Source of the DNA: Chamaea fasciata
Taxonomy: Eukaryota; Chordata; Aves; Passeriformes; Sylviidae
NCBI GenBank assembly: GCA_029207755.1
Contig: JARCOQ010000105.1
Span: forward strand, 62,001-126,000
Reading direction: 5' to 3'
Length of the DNA stretch: 64,000 bases
Positions within the stretch are counted from its first letter, which is position 1; each line of letters opens with the position of its first letter. Of the stretch, positions 35,640 to 47,300 are shown in pieces. Both the position numbers and the translations under genes were made by a program. The notes under the pieces are model-generated. The model was given only the letters and a program-made list of their open reading frames with translations. It searched no databases and was not told where the DNA came from.

Positions 35640-36300
35640 AATCAGCTGTACAAACTGCGGAGCAAGGCTGGACTCATGCTATCAGAATAAAAGGACCAGT
35701 AGAAGAATTCTACGACTGGAAGATTGTCACTTCCACAGAAGAACTGAAAATGACTCTTAAAACGAAACACACAGGCTCAATGTGGCAAGTGAACTACGGA
35801 CAACCACACATCAATCCAGACTGGAGGAGAGTTCCTGGTGGGCTTTATCGGTTCTTTTATATTCCCCAAGGCCAGAGGCTTTCCAAACTCCAGGGCAGTA
35901 ATTTTACTACCTCCCCAGTCAGGGGGTTTGGGATTATATAAATTAACAAACACCGGGTCCATAAATCCTAGAGTTTTTGCCTTAGCCTGTGACCTGCAAA
36001 AAGAAACCCCATCAGCTCTCCCTAGTGAAACATTTTCCAGATTTAATCTTGGTCACATACCCTGCTTGAAACATCCTGGAGCAAGACATCCAAACCGGAT
36101 ACAATGTCAGTGTGAAAACTGCGGCCAGTTCTAGCAGTGTAACTCCCCCAGGCGGCAAGCCTGTTGTAAAATTTGTCGAGAGAAAGGAGAAAGTTCAAAC
36201 ACCAATCTAAGGCAAGTACCAATTCTAACACTTTGCTGTGGAGTTGAATGGGTGCCTCCCAGTATTCATGAGCTATTAAAAACTGAGTAGAAGGCTGTAG
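35640..36300 (+). pseudogene. Unassigned ERV-associated ORF with Cys cluster
   Basis: From about 35,650 to 36,290 a nearly continuous frame (one stop near 36,133, another frame beginning beyond 36,180) encodes a Trp/Tyr-rich region followed by a Cys-rich segment with CQCENCGQF and later CCKICREK. It sits where the rest of pol should be. I do not recognise it as gag, pol or a standard env domain. It could be an env leader region or an accessory gene. Confidence 0.45.
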
Positions 36301-36539
36301 TAAACCAAAGACCATATTTTGAGTGCAGACAACAACTCCATATGATGAGGAGGTAATAAATTCCTACTCTACAAGTGAAATTAGTAAGTGCTGGCTGATT
36401 AAGGAACAATAAAGAACTACAATACAATAAACGCAGGTGACATATATAATTTTGTGATAAGAAGATTAGGAGGCAAGACCAGAATAACCACTATAACCGC
36501 CACCAAGAAGATCATACATGCTCTGGGCAACAATCCCAT

Positions 36540-36705
36540 AAGGTATGGAAGATGGAGGTACACATTATACTAGACTCCTGTTACTCCTCATTAATCTTTT
36601 CCCTCTTGGGAATTTAGATATTCCATGTCACAAATGCAACAGACTGCTGTACCATGAAAAAATTCAAGGTTCTTATTTAAGCTTTCATATCACCACTAAC
36701 AAGAC
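36540..36705 (+). pseudogene. Second env start (signal peptide and SU beginning)
   Basis: From 36,545 an ATG opens a frame with a hydrophobic LLLLLINLFPLG signal-like stretch, then DIPCHKCNRLLYHEKIQG. The frame runs directly into LTR sequence at about 36,705, so the rest of env is deleted. Confidence 0.5.
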
Positions 36706-36820
36706 CGGGTGGGCTTCATCTGCCCAAAATGTACCTGAAGGCCCTTCAATAAATACAACCACTTGTTATTCCCTTAATTTTGTCTGGTCTCTGTTTTTAG
36801 GCTGTCCCAAAACACCATCT
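36705..36820 (+). mobile_element. 3' LTR fragment of the 53.5-54.4 kb family
   Basis: CTTCATCTGCCCAAAATGTA, CCTGAAGGCCCTTCAATAAA and TCTGTTTTTAGGCTGTCCC match the reverse complement of 53,490-53,610. Only the R-U5 part is present. It differs in family from the LTR at 32,765. Confidence 0.75.
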
Positions 36821-37148
36821 GTTCAAAGCCTTCTCTTTTCCTCCCTCTACCCCACCTTTCCCATCGTGCTCTGAATCCCCAGCTCCTACCCCCAATCTTA
36901 GCTGGGGGGTCCCACTCCCCTCCCACTAGTTTTGGGGATCCCAGCCCGCTTTTCTTCCCTCTCTCCCACACTTCCCATCATCTCCCCCTTCCCATGCTCC
37001 CCACCCACCCAAGTTCCCTTAGCTCCCCTCTAGGAGGCTTCCAGCACCACCAGTATGGCCCCAGCTGCCCCCACAGGCCCCATCCGCAGCTCTGGGCAGG
37101 TGCTGACACCCCAAAAGCAGCCATGCTGTGCCGTGGGAGGCTCCAAGA

Positions 37149-37508
37149 TCATCCAGTGTCGCTTGATGCTATCATCCGACAGGATGGCGTTGGCAGCAGG
37201 GTTGACCTGCAGCCAGGGCAATGCTGAGCTGGAGATAGAGCAGAGGAGAGGGGTAAAGGGGCAGTGACTTCCTCCTCACGTGCCTGGGTGTCCCAGGGCA
37301 TCTTCCTCTTCCTTGAAGCCTCCTCCTCCTTCCAATGGCCAAGGTTTGAGAAAAGGAAATCCTGTTTCTCAGAGAAAAACAAGGTTTGAGAGCATTTGGT
37401 TGGGGATTCCCCCTGCCCAAGCCCATCTCGAGAAGTCATTGGACATCTTGCATCCATAAAAACCTCAAGACCACCAAGATTCAGCCCAAAAAATCTCCAC
37501 ACTACCAA
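37149..37508 (-). pseudogene. Zinc-finger gene 5' exon copy (orphan)
   Basis: The minus strand aligns with 21,300-21,580: QDFLFSNLGHWKEEEA, RKRKMPWDTQA, then a GTGAGG donor and matching intron. The finger exon does not follow. The sequence diverges at about 37,170, so this is an exon without its partner. Confidence 0.65.
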
Positions 37509-37569
37509 GATTTAGCAGGCCTCAGAAATAGCAAGACTGAGCCCCCACAGGACTTGGACAGATCATGAT

Positions 37570-37930
37570 CATCCCAAAACAAGCTCCCCAGGAGCTCCCC
37601 CTCTCTGCTCTCTACACTTTGGACTTCTGGGGGTCCTGAGTGTATTGAGGGTTCTCCTCTCTGGCGACCCCACCCTCTCCAGGCTGTCAGGGGCCCCAGG
37701 AATCCCTAGGGTCCCCCCTCTCTGCTCTTCTGACCTTGGGCTTCTGGGGTTCCTCCTTCTCTGTGCCGCTGGGGGCTCCCTGCAGCCCCTGGGGTTCCCT
37801 GGCTCCACCTCTCTGGGCTCCCACTTAGCGATGCGGAGCTCTTGGGGTCCCAGCGCTCCCGTTTCTCCTGACTCTGCTTCAGGCTGCAGGGAGCTCCAGG
37901 GGCATCCCCTCGCGAGGCTGTTCTCCTCTT
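37570..37930. repeat. ~57 bp degenerate tandem repeat
   Basis: CCTCTCTGCTC or CCTCTCTGGCG followed by TGGGCTTCTGGGGTTCCT-like tails recur at about 37,597, 37,655, 37,713 and 37,807. The minus-strand open frame across it follows from the repeat. Confidence 0.6.
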
Positions 37931-38139
37931 CAGGCTGAACCCTGGGGGTCTTCTCTGGGCTGCACACTTCGGTGTCCCAGTGTCCTGCCCCCGTCCCCCC
38001 GAAAAACAACCTCCCGGGACCCCCCCAAAATCTCCCCCAAGGGCATTTGCGGCTCAGTTTTGGAATCCTTTAAGCTCCAAAAAGCCCCCCTCTCTCTCCC
38101 CCCTACATCCCCCGTCTCCAAAAATACCCTCCCACGGAC

Positions 38140-38720
38140 CCCCCAGGATATTTGGGCGAGCTCCCCATCCGCGGTCACCTGCGAGATGGGGCAGGGGACA
38201 CAGCGCCGCGGGGTGGGAGGGCTGCGGACACAATGAGGGCTGGACCGCGTGGCCTCTGCGGTTCCAGTTCCTGCTCCTCCTCCTCTGCCTCACGTCTTCC
38301 ACTCCTCCTCCTCCTCTACCCTTCCTCCTTCTCTTAACCCCCTCAGTCCTTCTCCCGCTGTTTCTTCATCACCGCTCCACCATCCCCACTCTTCCTTCCC
38401 CGCTCCCCGAACCCCTGGCAGCCCGCAGGAGGAGCGGGAATGGAGCCGGGACAGGTCGGGATGGGCAGCGCGGGGCTCTCGGCTGCTCCCACCCACTAGG
38501 GGCGGGGAGAACCCGGCCTGGGGAAAAGGAGAGGGAAACTGGGAAAATCGGGGGCTGCAGTTCCAAACTGAGGCTTGGTGCCCGCCCCTGGGTGGGGAAT
38601 TCCATCCATTTGGGCTCTTCCCAGAGACCTGGAGATGTTGGAGGAGATGGATGAGAGATCCCAAGAGTAGGATTTTGGGGATAGGATCCGTGGGGATGGG
38701 AATGTGATGCTCCCTTCCCG
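38140..38720. other. GC/CpG-rich region, no gene assigned
   Basis: CpG-bearing, with a C/T-rich patch (38,275-38,400). It might be a promoter of a duplicated zinc-finger unit on the minus strand, given the orphan exon at 37.3 kb. No exon is convincing. Confidence 0.35.
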
Positions 38721-39600
38721 GGGCAGGGTCACACCTCAGCCAGGTGTGCAGGGCACACCTTGCCCCGACCCCAAGCCCCGTCCCACCTGCACCATCTGCT
38801 TCCCATCGGCCTCTTTCTCCTGCGGCCCCAAGCCCAGCTTGCTGCTAAACAAAGGGGCTGGGGCGGGGTGCTGATGTTTGGCCCGAGCTCTCTCGCTGTT
38901 CCCGGCCCCCGCAGAGTCCTGGACTGACCAGGCATCGACCGCCCGGTGCCACAGGGCCCTGAGTCCTTGCTCAGCAAACGGTCAGTGTCCATCACCAGCC
39001 CCTTGCCGGGGGCTCCGGACATTTCCCACCTGCAGCACAACCTGCAGCTCCCACTGCAGCTCCCTCAAGCGCAGCACTGCGGGTTCCCCAACGAGACAGA
39101 ATATTCAGTTCATGGAATCTTTGTTATCTCTGCTTAGATGTGCAAAACTAGCTGCTGGTGAGACAAATCTACCTCAGACTGAAGGGTTCCCACCCAAAAT
39201 GCTACATTCAGTTCTGACACACTATTAAGAAATCCAAGAGCAAAACAGAAAACTGATTACAGAATCTTGCAAAATCATATCCAAGAACATTTCATTACAA
39301 AATCACAAATATTAACAGAAGCTGAGAAAGTCAATAACATTAAAAAACAAGCTTCGAACACCGGGACTAGAAGAGTTCAGGCAATACATTTGATTGGAAT
39401 GAGCCCTCTTTGACATGAGCAATGCCATCGAATTTCCCAAACCAGGGAAATAGGGAGCCCTGGCAGGTTCACACACAGCAATGAGACAAGCAGGGCAAGA
39501 GCAGGGCAAGCAGCTGCCAAAATTGTAACTTCTACTTGCAATTAAGAACTTTGGTTTCTAGTTCTACTACAGCCACTATTAATATAGAGTCAAAAAGAAC
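38721..39600. other. No gene recognised
   Basis: Mixed-composition sequence with short open frames only. Confidence 0.4.
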
Positions 39601-40726
39601 AAAAATAGTAAAATAATAACTGAAACATTAATAGCAACAATAGCAATAATAATAATGATGACAATAAAAACCATACTTATACTAGGTTTGCATGGCCAGG
39701 CTTTGGTAAGGGAGAGGCTCTAGGAGAGCTTTCTGTGAAAGGCTGCTGGAAGCAGCTGCTCCTCCATGTCCTGCAGAGTCAACACCAGCCAGGTCCAGGA
39801 TGGACTGGCCACTGGCCAAGGCTGGGCCAGTTAGAAACGGTGGTAATGCCTTTGGGATAATAGATTTAAAATCAGTTATCATGTAGTTGTAACTGTGACC
39901 AGGGAAGAGCAGGGTGAGAACATGTCAGAGGAACAACTCTGCACACAGCCAGTTCAGGGCATGAGGAGGGGCAGGAGCTGCTCCAGGAGCTGATTGCCGT
40001 GAGATTCCGTGGTGCAGTCCGTGGTGAGGCAGCTGGGCCCCTGCAGCCCATGGAGGGCACTGAGTGCAGAGATGCACCTGCAGCACCTGGAGGAGCCCAT
40101 GCTGGAGCAGGGGTATGCCTGAGTGCAGCCTGCGACCCCATGAGAAACTTGTGCTGGAGCAGGGACCTGGCAGGGATTTGCAAACCCGTGGAGAGGAGCC
40201 CACACTGGAGAAGGGTCCTGGTAGGACTTGTGAGCCCATGGAAGAGTGACCCACATTGCAGCAGTTTGTGAAAAACTGCTGTCCGTGAGATGAACTCATG
40301 TTGGAGAAGTTCATGGAGAAGTGTCTCCGGGAGGGACCCCTGGCACAGCAGGGCAACGACTCCTCTCCCAGAGCTGCAGGAAAAAACATGTGATGAACAA
40401 AACAGAACCCCCATTCCATGTCTCCCTGCACCCACCGGCGGAGGAGGTAGAGCTGGGAAGGAGGGAGAGATGGGCAGAAGGTGTTTTTAAACTTTTATTT
40501 TACTTCTCACTATCCTGCTCTGATTTTGATAGCAATAAATTCAATTAATGTCTCTCATTTCGAATGTGTTTTGCTCATGATGGTATTTGCTGAGTGATCT
40601 CTCTCAGTTTTATCTCAACCCATGAAGCCTTCATTCTATTTTCTCTCTCCTGTCCATCTCTGGAGGGGAGTGAAAGAGCAGCTTTGGTGGGTGCCTAGCA
40701 TCCAGCCAGGGTTAACTGACTACACT
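39600..40726 (+). mobile_element. ERV-type LTR element, common avian family
   Basis: An AAT/AATAAT-rich left part (39,600-39,670) is followed by internal direct repeats built on GGAGAAG/GGAGCAGGG and CCCATGGA. TTTTGATAGCAATAAATTC near 40,530 supplies the poly(A) signal. The right end is CTCAACCCATGAAGCC...CATCCAGCCAGGGTTAACTG, finishing ACTACA at about 40,726. I know this terminal motif as a widespread bird LTR end. The left end is not fixed. Confidence 0.65.
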
Positions 40727-41184
40727 TCTTTCATTCTTTCTTTCTTTCCAGAGGTCACAGTGAAGAGGTTGAGTGGGGCTTTGATGGAGAGAGTGAAGGT
40801 GGCGGGGAGTTGCAGGGACAGGAGCCACAGGGATGTGGGACAGGCATCAGAGGGGCACAGACAGCTGACAGGAGGCAAGGCCTGTCCCCCTGGCCCAGCA
40901 GCAGCCCTGTGCCCTCCCCAAGGCACTCCCACCAGGGGAGACCCCAGTACCGAGGGCAGCATTTCTGCCCCAACCTCTGTCCAGTCCGGCCTCCCCCAAG
41001 TGCACAGTGACCACTGGCACGGGCTGCACTGGACAGCGTGACCTGCTGGGGACATTGAGAGATGCCCCCACTGTGACATTGCCCTTGGGATTTCACAGGC
41101 ACCAAACAAATCACAGCTCCACTCCTCACGATGTCACAGGCATCAGAGCACATCACAGCCCTCCTCCTTGTGATGTCACAGGAT

Positions 41185-41410
41185 CTACTAGTGTCGTGAG
41201 TGTGGGAAGAGGTTTCAGAGCAGCTCCTACCCCCTCCTACATCAGAGGATTCACACTGCAGAGAGGCCATGCGAGTGTCCCGAGTGTGGAAAGATCTTCA
41301 GGCACAGCTCAGCCTTGTTCCAACACCAACGGAGTTAGGCCTGAATGTGGGAGGAGCTTCGTGCGCTGCTCCAGCTCCATCCCCCACGGGAGGATCCACG
41401 TTGGATGATC
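41185..41410 (+). pseudogene. C2H2 zinc-finger exon remnant
   Basis: Two fingers are readable ([24 protein letters not shown] and [19 protein letters not shown]). A stop and a third, decayed finger (CGRSFVRCSSSIPHGRIH) then follow in another frame. Nothing upstream provides a matching exon with confidence. Confidence 0.7.
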
Positions 41411-41819
41411 CTCAGTGACCCGTGTTACGCAGAGCTCCGGTGATGCGTGGTGCCAGTGATCTGTGTGGGGAAGACACATGGCTGGGGGGCTCCACCTCTT
41501 CCTGGCTCCCAGTGGCCTTAATTTTCTTTTCATTTCTTTTTGTCCTTTTCAAACACCCAAAACGGGGGTAAAAATAAAGAGCTGGAACTAAGACATGGAT
41601 GGAGACATGGAGGGAACTTGCTGGGGCTGTGGAAGATGCTGGGCTTGAGGGAGTTGAGGGCCCCTGGGAGGCACTTGGGGGTTGCTGAGGGCTTTGGGGA
41701 CCCCAGGCTGAGCGGCTCTGGCTGCACTGGGAGACCCTGGCAGGGGTTCTGGGGCAGCTGATAAAGGACCCACTACCCTGGACCTATCCACATATCCCCC
41801 TGCCCCGATTCCTGATATC

Positions 41820-42285
41820 CCGTCCCAGATGCCCTTCTCCCTATCACTCCCGTGCACGTCTCCCGTTCTGGTGTCACCCCACTCCCAGTCCCGTCCTGGT
41901 CCCATCCCAGTCCGGATCCTATTCCCGGTCTCATTCTCTGTCCCTGTCACGTACTCTGTCTGGTTGCTGTTTCCATATTCTCAGTCCTGTATTCCCTTTC
42001 CTATTTCCGTTCTCGTACTCCCGTTTGCATATTTCCATTTCTATATTCCCTCTTTAATTCCCACATTCCCATTCCCGGTCCCATTCCCATATTCCAGTTA
42101 GCATATTTCCAGTCCCGTTCCCTTATTCCCGTTCCCGATCCCGGTCCAATCTTCCTATTCCTCATCCCATATTCTCAGTCCGGTTCCTCTTTCCGGATTT
42201 CCAGACCCGTTGTTCCCATATTCCCAACCTCGGTCCCGTTCCGGGTCCCAGACCCGTATTTCCAGTCCCATTCCCGGTCCCTGTC
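41820..42285. repeat. ATTCCCGTTCCC-type minisatellite
   Basis: Units of 6-12 bp such as CCCGTTCCCGGTCCC and CATATTCCCATTCC fill the stretch. Long frames on both strands are by-products. Confidence 0.85.
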
Positions 42286-43110
42286 CCCTCACAACGGACG
42301 TCACCGCCACGGCTCCGGCCCCGCCGGCCCTCACGTGGCCGGGGAAACACCGCGCCAGTCCAGCCCACCAATCACAGCGTGTGATCCCCTTTATTTGCAT
42401 AGCTCCGCCCCTCGCCCGCCCACCGCCGGCTGTAGCCGCGTCCGGGCCCTGTTTCCTCCCAGTTCCTTCCCAGTGCTCCCACTAACAGCCATACTGGGAG
42501 TAAAAGCGCTCCCAAGTCCCCGCTGCTCTCAGGATCGCTCCCGGTGCTCCCAGTATTGCTTCGCGTTACTTTTGCCCAGGGGCCGCTTTGGGGACATCCC
42601 CAGGGCACAGCGCGGCTGCTTTTGGGTGTCGCACCGCCCGGGCCCGACTGGGGGCGGAGGAGGAGCGGGAGGAAGAGGAGAGAGAAGGAGGAAAAGGAAA
42701 AGCAAGAGCGAAGGTGAGAGGAAGAGCAGAAATAGGAGGAGGACGAAGAGGAAGAAGAGGAAAGGGAGGGAGAGAGGAGGAGGAAGAGGAGGAGCGGGAG
42801 GAAGAGCAGCAGCAGAAAACCACGCTGTTGCCCCGCCCGCCTGCTCAGGCCGCAGCTCCCCCGGCCCCGGCAGCATTACCCTTTCCCCCCGAACCCGTAG
42901 GTGAGCGGGGAGGGGGAGTTCGGCCGAAATTCATCGGGGGGGGGGGGGGGGGGTGTCTCCAGGCGTATTTTTTTGCGGGGTCCCACGGAGCGATCACCCG
43001 GTGTCGGCGAGATGGGGCGATATCGGTGTTGGGGATCCCCTGGAGAGAGCCAGGGTGGAATGCAGGAGGCACGGAGTGGGGAGACCTGAGAGGGGCGACC
43101 CCGAAGCCGG
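42285..43110. promoter_or_regulatory. CpG island with purine tract and 18-G run
   Basis: CpG-dense DNA (CGCCACGGCTCCGGCCCCGC, 42,300s; CGGCCGAAATTCATCG, 42,920s) flanks a G/A-only tract at about 42,655-42,815. A run of 18 G lies at 42,936-42,953. It lies just upstream of the truncated zinc-finger copy at 43.26 kb and probably was its promoter. Confidence 0.55.
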
Positions 43111-43256
43111 GGGGCGCCCAGTAGACTGAAGGGGTGGGAGGAGAGTGGAGATGAGCGTGGTCCGGGCCCCACGATGCAGTGACTTTTCGAGCTGGACTTG
43201 GGCAGCGGGACCATCAAACCCAACGCGCTAAGCCCTTGTTTTTCCCTCCCAAAGCA

Positions 43257-43861
43257 GGAATTCCGATTTGCAAATCTTGGCAGTATAGAGGAGGAGGAGG
43301 TCGCGAGGAAGAGGAAGATGTCCCACGACCCCCAGGCAGGTGAGGAGGAAGTAACTGTCCCTCTCCCCCTCCCTCCTGCTCCATCTCCCAGCCCAGCATC
43401 ACCCCCGGCTGCAGGACAACCTCCTTGCCAGGGATGGGCTGGGGGGATCTCCTTCCCCTTCTCTCTGCCACAGAGGCAAATCCCATCCTCTCCTTGTCCT
43501 TCCTCCCCCAGGCACTGGGCTGCAGATGGAGACCAGGGAGGACAAAAATCTGTGGCAGAACCTCGTGGAAGAGCCCATTTTGAGAACCTCCACGGCACAG
43601 GAATCCAACAGGGAAGAAAAGCCCCAGAGATCTCACACAAGGAGGGGCTGCAAACGCAAACCGCAGAGACCCATCCTGGGCCAGGAAAGTGACTGGAGAT
43701 GCAGCCAGAACTTGGAGCTGGGTGTCCGTGAGCAGCTTCACGATAGGGAGAAGCCTCACAAGTGCTCAAAATGTGGGAAGGGCTTCAGTAAGAGATCCTA
43801 CCTGCCTTATGCAGTTCCTGCCACCACGTCCCCGCTGTCACCACCATGGTGTCCCAGCTGA
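43257..43861 (+). pseudogene. Truncated C2H2 zinc-finger gene copy
   Basis: Exon 1 (43,257-43,339) follows CCCAAAGCAG and reads [20 protein letters not shown] up to GCAG/GTGAGG. Exon 2 starts at 43,512 after CCTCCCCCAG with [16 protein letters not shown] and a linker like that at 21.7 kb. A single partial finger (CSKCGKGFSKRSYL) runs to about 43,803. There the sequence switches to unrelated Pro/Ser codons and stops at 43,861. The finger array is lost, so DNA binding is unlikely. Confidence 0.75.
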
Positions 43862-44358
43862 ATGTCACCACCCACAGGGAACTTGTTCAGCTGGTGACAA
43901 GTGGCCTGGAAGTGGGTGACAGCCACTAGGGTATCCCAGAGCCACCATGCTCAGGGAACCCCAACTGCCCCTCGGGACAGGCTGGGAACAGGACAAGGGG
44001 CAGTGTCACCTGGGGGGGTCACATAGCCTGGTGGTGGCGTCCCCTGACATATCCTGGTGGTTTCATGTGCTGATATGTCATGGTGGCAGCCACAGGTGTG
44101 GCGACATTGTCCCTGATATGTGTCCTGATGGCATTGTGTCCCCTCCTCCTCATGTGTTCCCATCCCCTCCATGTGTCCCTGACCCCTTTTCTGTGTTCCT
44201 GTCCCTCCCCCATGTGTCCCTGTCCCCCGCCCCCAGCGGGGCCAAAGTCCCCAAGGTCCCGGGGCCGTGTCCTGCAGAAGGTCCCCGTTTCCTGCAGGGT
44301 GTCCCCCTGTCCCGCAGGGTGTCCCCGTGTCCCTCAAGGTGTCACCGTGTCCCGAAGG
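43862..44358. other. Upstream region of PGLYRP2, TGTCCC-rich
   Basis: Repeated GTGTCCC and CATGTGTCCCTGTCCC words occur. No TATA box is obvious near the ATG, and an upstream untranslated exon is possible. Confidence 0.4.
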
Positions 44359-47300
44359 ATGTTCCCGTGGCTGCTCCTGGTGCTGAGCGTCTGCGCCTGC
44401 CCCAGCACAGGTAGGGACATGCCACGACAGCCCACGACATCCCATGACACCCTTTGTCCTCTGATTTTGAGTCCTTCTCCTCCCTTTTGGGTCTGTTCCC
44501 CCTAATTTTGGGTCCTTTCTCCCCTGGTTTGGATTCTTTCTCCCTCTTTTGGGTCCTTTCCCCCTGGTTTGGGTCCTTTCCCCTTATTTTAGATCCTCTT
44601 CCCCTGGTTTGGGTCCCTTCCCCCTATTTTGGGTACCCTCCCCCTGCTTTTGGCATACTTTTGGGTGCCTCCCCCTCCTCCAACCCCCTCCCCACCCCTT
44701 AACCCCCCCTCACCCTCCCACCCCCTATCCCTCCAGGCGTTTTCCCAGCTGTGTCCCCAACTGTCCCCCCACGTCACATGGACTCGGTGCTTGACATCCT
44801 GGACGCCCTCGAGTCCCCGTCCCGGGGCGGCTCCCCCGGCACCGCCGCGTCCTTGGGGAGGGATCTAGGGATCTGCAGCACCCCAGGGTGCCGGGCGGTG
44901 CTGGGCGAACCCCCTGGGACACCCGAACGTCCCCCGGCTCTCACCCCGGGTCAGTGGCAGCTCCTGACCGGGCTCCTCCGCCACGACCCGGCGACACCAG
45001 AGCTGGGGGCGGTGCTGGCCCCCGACGGCTCCACCGTGGCCCTCGGTCCCCTCCTTGCCGGCATCGAGGCGGGGCTGAGATCCGGCGGCTTTGGGCGACC
45101 CCTCCCCACCCTCGACCCGCCCGCCGACCCCCTCTTGGCTGTCACCATCGCCGAGGTTTTGGGGACATCCTTCCTGCTGGCGCAGGGGAGTGGCAACAAC
45201 GTCACCGCGCTGGGACCCGGCGGCTGCTGGGACGACGTGGAAAACCCCCAAAATTACACCTTGAGGGGTCCCCCGTCCCCTGTCCCGGACCCTGTAGCCA
45301 TCGGGGCCATGGATGGGGTGGTCTTGGGGGCGCAGCTGGCCCGGGGACCCGTCCCGGTAGCCGAGCTGCTCCGAGGCTACTACGGCACTGGGAATGGCTC
45401 AGAAGCGGGGAGACCCCCCAGCAGTTACCGGCGCCGGGATTTTGGGGCACTGGCTGGCCAGGGACGGCTGGAGAAAGAGGTGGCGGCGGTTTTGGGGGTG
45501 CTGAGGACGCTGTCACCCACCCCGGAGTTCCTGAGAGACATGGGGACACAGGAGGTGGAGGCCCTGGCTCATAGGGCGGCGCGGGAGTTCAGCGAGCGTT
45601 ACGTGGGTACGGGCGGGGTGGCACCTCCTAAATGGGGTGGCACCTCCCAAACTGGGGTTGTCACTTCCCAGACAGGGGTTGTCACCCCCTAAACAGGATT
45701 GCCACCACAAAAATGGGGGTTGTCACCCCCTAGATGGGGTTGTGACCTCCCAAATATGGATTGTCACAGCTCAAATGGGTGTTGTCACCCCCGAAAGGAG
45801 TTGTCACCCCCTAAACAGTGGTTTTCACCTCCCAGACAGGGATTGTCCCTCTTTAAACGGGGGTGTCACCCCCTCAAACAGGGATTTTCACCCCCTAAAT
45901 GGGGTTGTCACCCCTCAAGTGGTGGTTGTCACCCCAAAACAGGGATTGTCACCTCCCAGACAGGTATTGTCACCCCCTAAATGGGCGTTGTCACCTCCTA
46001 GACAAGGATTATCACCCCCTATGTCTCCACACGGCCTCTCCCATGTCCCCATCAAGCCCCTTGTCCCCAAATGGCCTCTGCCATATCCCCAAGGAGCACC
46101 TTGTGCCCACACAGCCTCTGCCATGTCCCCAGTGGTTCAAGGGACACCTCCAGCCCCTTGTCCCCACATGGTCTCTGCCATGTCCCCAGTGGCTCAGAGG
46201 ACATATGCAGCCCCTTGTCCCCATGTGGACACCACCACAACCCCAAGGAGCCCCTTGTCCCCTGGTGGACTCTACTGTGTCCCCATCAAGCCCCATGTCC
46301 CCACATAGCCTCTGCCATGTCCCCAAAGACCTGTCAAGTCCCTCATCCCCTGGTGGATTCTACCAGGTCCCTAAGGAGCTCCTTGTCCCCATATGGCCTC
46401 TGCTATGTCACCAGGGGCCAGTAGAGCCCTCTGTCCACCTGTGGAGTCTGCCATGTCCCCATCAAGCCCCAGGTCCCCCCATGGCCTCTGCCGTGTCCCC
46501 AAGATCTCAGGTGACACTTGCATCTCCCTGTCCCTGCAGAGTGCCCGGCCATCGTGCCCCGCTGCCTGTGGAATGCCCATCCCTACCGAGGCACCCCGGC
46601 CCTGCTGCGGCCCCCACTGGGCTCAGTGTTCCTGCACCACACTCTGGAGCCTGCACGGCCCTGCCGGACCTTCGGCGCCTGCACCCGCGCCATGAGGGAC
46701 ATGCAGCGCTTCCACCAGGACACCCGCGGCTGGGATGATATTGGCTACAGGTCACTGTCACCTCCCCAGGGCAATGGCACCTGACATGGGCCCTGGCACC
46801 CCCTGTGGGGGCGGTCATTGTACCTCTGTGAGGACTGTCACCTCCATTGGTTCCTGTCACCTCCCATGGGCCGTGTCATCTCCTGTGGTGTCCATCGTCT
46901 CCTTCAGTCCCTGTTACCCACCACACTCCCTGTCAACCACCATGTTCCCTGTCACCCCATGGGGAGCTGTCACTCCCACCGTCCCTGTCACCCACCCTGG
47001 TTCCTGTCATTGTACCCCTGTGGGCATTGACACATCCACTGTTTCCTGTCACCAGTAATGGGGATGGTCATTGCCTCCCTATGGTCCCTGTCAACCCCTA
47101 TGGTCGCTGTCATTCCCCTGTAGTTCCCATCACTGTCCCGCCATGGTTCCTGTCACACTCCATGATGCCCATCACTGTCTCCTTGCAGTCCCTGTTGTTG
47201 TCCCCTCACAGACCCCATCACTGTCCCCTCATGGCCCCTACCACTGTCCCTTCATGGTCCCCATAACTGCCCCTCCATGGTCCCCACCACTGTCCTCTTG

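Noticed and set aside
37569..38009. 146-codon minus-strand frame rich in E, R and P
   Set aside because: It is produced by the ~57 bp tandem repeat.
41852..42904. 350-codon plus-strand open frame
   Set aside because: It runs through the ATTCCCGTTCCC minisatellite and the purine tract; composition explains it.
42876..43769. 297-codon minus-strand open frame
   Set aside because: It lies opposite the truncated zinc-finger copy and the G-run and has no domain of its own.
45637..46738. Long open frames in PGLYRP2 intron 2
   Set aside because: They follow from minisatellite units without stops, and the true exon frame differs.
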